Source of the DNA: Lachnospiraceae bacterium UBA2864
GTDB lineage: Bacteria; Bacillota; Clostridia; Lachnospirales; Lachnospiraceae
DNA: 33,391 nt
Direction of reading: 5' to 3'
Assembly (NCBI GenBank): GCA_002350525.1
Contig: DEFA01000047.1
Location: 13,426 to 46,816 of the forward strand
Shown one piece after another: positions 33,053 through 33,391 of the stretch. The notes below the pieces were generated by a model. The model was not told the DNA's origin, did no database searches, and saw only the letters and a list, made by a program, of their open reading frames with translations. Every line of letters starts with the position of its first letter. The first letter of the stretch is position 1. The position numbers were made by a program, and so were the translations under genes.

Positions 33053-33391
33053 TTACGCATTCTTCTCAGCGATAGCTGCCTGTGCTGCTGCAAGTCTTGC
33101 AACAGGTACACGGAATGGTGAACATGATACATAATCAAGACCAATCTTGTGGCAGAACTCAACTGATGAAGGATCTCCACCGTGCTCACCGCAGATACCG
33201 CAGTGAAGTGATGGGTTAACCGGCTTACCGAGCTTGATAGCTGTCTCCATAAGCTTTCCAACACCTTTCTGATCGAGCTTAGCGAACGGATCGTTCTCGA
33301 AGATCTTTGTATCATAGTAAGCATTAAGGAACTTACCTGCATCATCTCTTGAGAAACCGAATGTCATCTGTGTAAGGTCGTTTGTACCGAA
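33053..33391 (-). CDS. ppdK: Pyruvate, phosphate dikinase, C-terminal part (runs off window)
   Basis: PPDK interconverts pyruvate and phosphoenolpyruvate with ATP/AMP and phosphate/pyrophosphate, a glycolytic step typical of anaerobic clostridia. The 112 visible residues begin FGTNDLTQMTFGFSRDDAGKFL, part of the PEP-binding TIM barrel, and include the active-site Cys in CGICGEHGGDPSSVEFC (Cys831 in the Clostridium symbiosum numbering as I recall it), then YVSCSPFRVPVARLAAAQAA. The end EKNA and the stop TAA at 33053-33055 match the normal C-terminus. The open frame is continuous to the window edge, so the gene begins outside. A strong terminator follows. Confidence 0.97.
   Translation of the reverse strand, partial: FGTNDLTQMTFGFSRDDAGKFLNAYYDTKIFENDPFAKLDQKGVGKLMETAIKLGKPVNPSLHCGICGEHGGDPSSVEFCHKIGLDYVSCSPFRVPVARLAAAQAAIAEKNA

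Overview
The window reads as chromosome of a low-GC, Gram-positive anaerobe of the Clostridia, most likely a Lachnospiraceae member. The reasons are the gene order rplS-lepB-rbgA-lepB-rnhB-yraN-der-plsY-gpsA, strong GGAGG ribosome binding sites with frequent TTG/GTG starts, YesM/YesN-type two-component pairs, Ala/Thr/Glu-rich linkers in lipoproteins and a pyruvate phosphate dikinase. Species cannot be named from the sequence alone.

Region 1 (1-6659, minus strand) is a housekeeping cluster. Ribosomal protein L19 has its own promoter, a leader of about 120 nt and an intrinsic terminator. It is followed by two type I signal peptidases flanking the 50S-assembly GTPase RbgA, then RNase HII, YraN, the ribosome-assembly GTPase Der, PlsY and the start of GpsA (cut by the window edge). 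A solitary polysaccharide pyruvyl transferase-like gene (6714-7916) separates this from the accessory part.

Region 2 (8073-21622) is a uronic-acid oligosaccharide utilisation locus built like the Bacillus yesLMNOPQR cluster. The minus-strand operon encodes a lipoprotein solute-binding protein, two permeases (no ATPase), a GH88 unsaturated glucuronyl hydrolase, a DUF2264 protein, a YesL/DUF624 membrane protein and a cytoplasmic discoidin-like protein. Diverging from it are a YesM histidine kinase, a YesN AraC-type regulator and a cytoplasmic heparinase II/III-family lyase. The 294-base divergent region is AT-rich and holds short direct repeats that could be YesN sites. The lyase would cut imported oligosaccharides and GH88 would release the unsaturated uronate.

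Region 3 (21643-32915, minus strand) carries the next metabolic steps and a second transporter. The gene order in transcription is aldo/keto reductase, response regulator, histidine kinase, lipoprotein sugar-binding protein, mglB, mglA, mglC, a one-pass membrane protein with a single InlB-type B-repeat, a possible 40-residue small protein, kduI and a KduD-like dehydrogenase. KduI and the dehydrogenase would turn 5-keto-4-deoxyuronate into 2-keto-3-deoxygluconate, linking regions 2 and 3. The KDG kinase and aldolase are not in the window. The binding protein-kinase-regulator trio looks like a three-component sugar sensor for the adjacent Mgl-type importer.

Region 4 (32916-33391) has the reductase promoter with a GAAACGTTTC operator, a perfect 16-bp terminator, and the 3' end of ppdK. 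No tRNA, rRNA, CRISPR, insertion sequence or prophage was seen. The least explained parts are the transporter accessory pieces in region 3 (InlB-repeat protein and 40-aa frame) and the coupling of an MglB-type importer to kduI/kduD-like genes.
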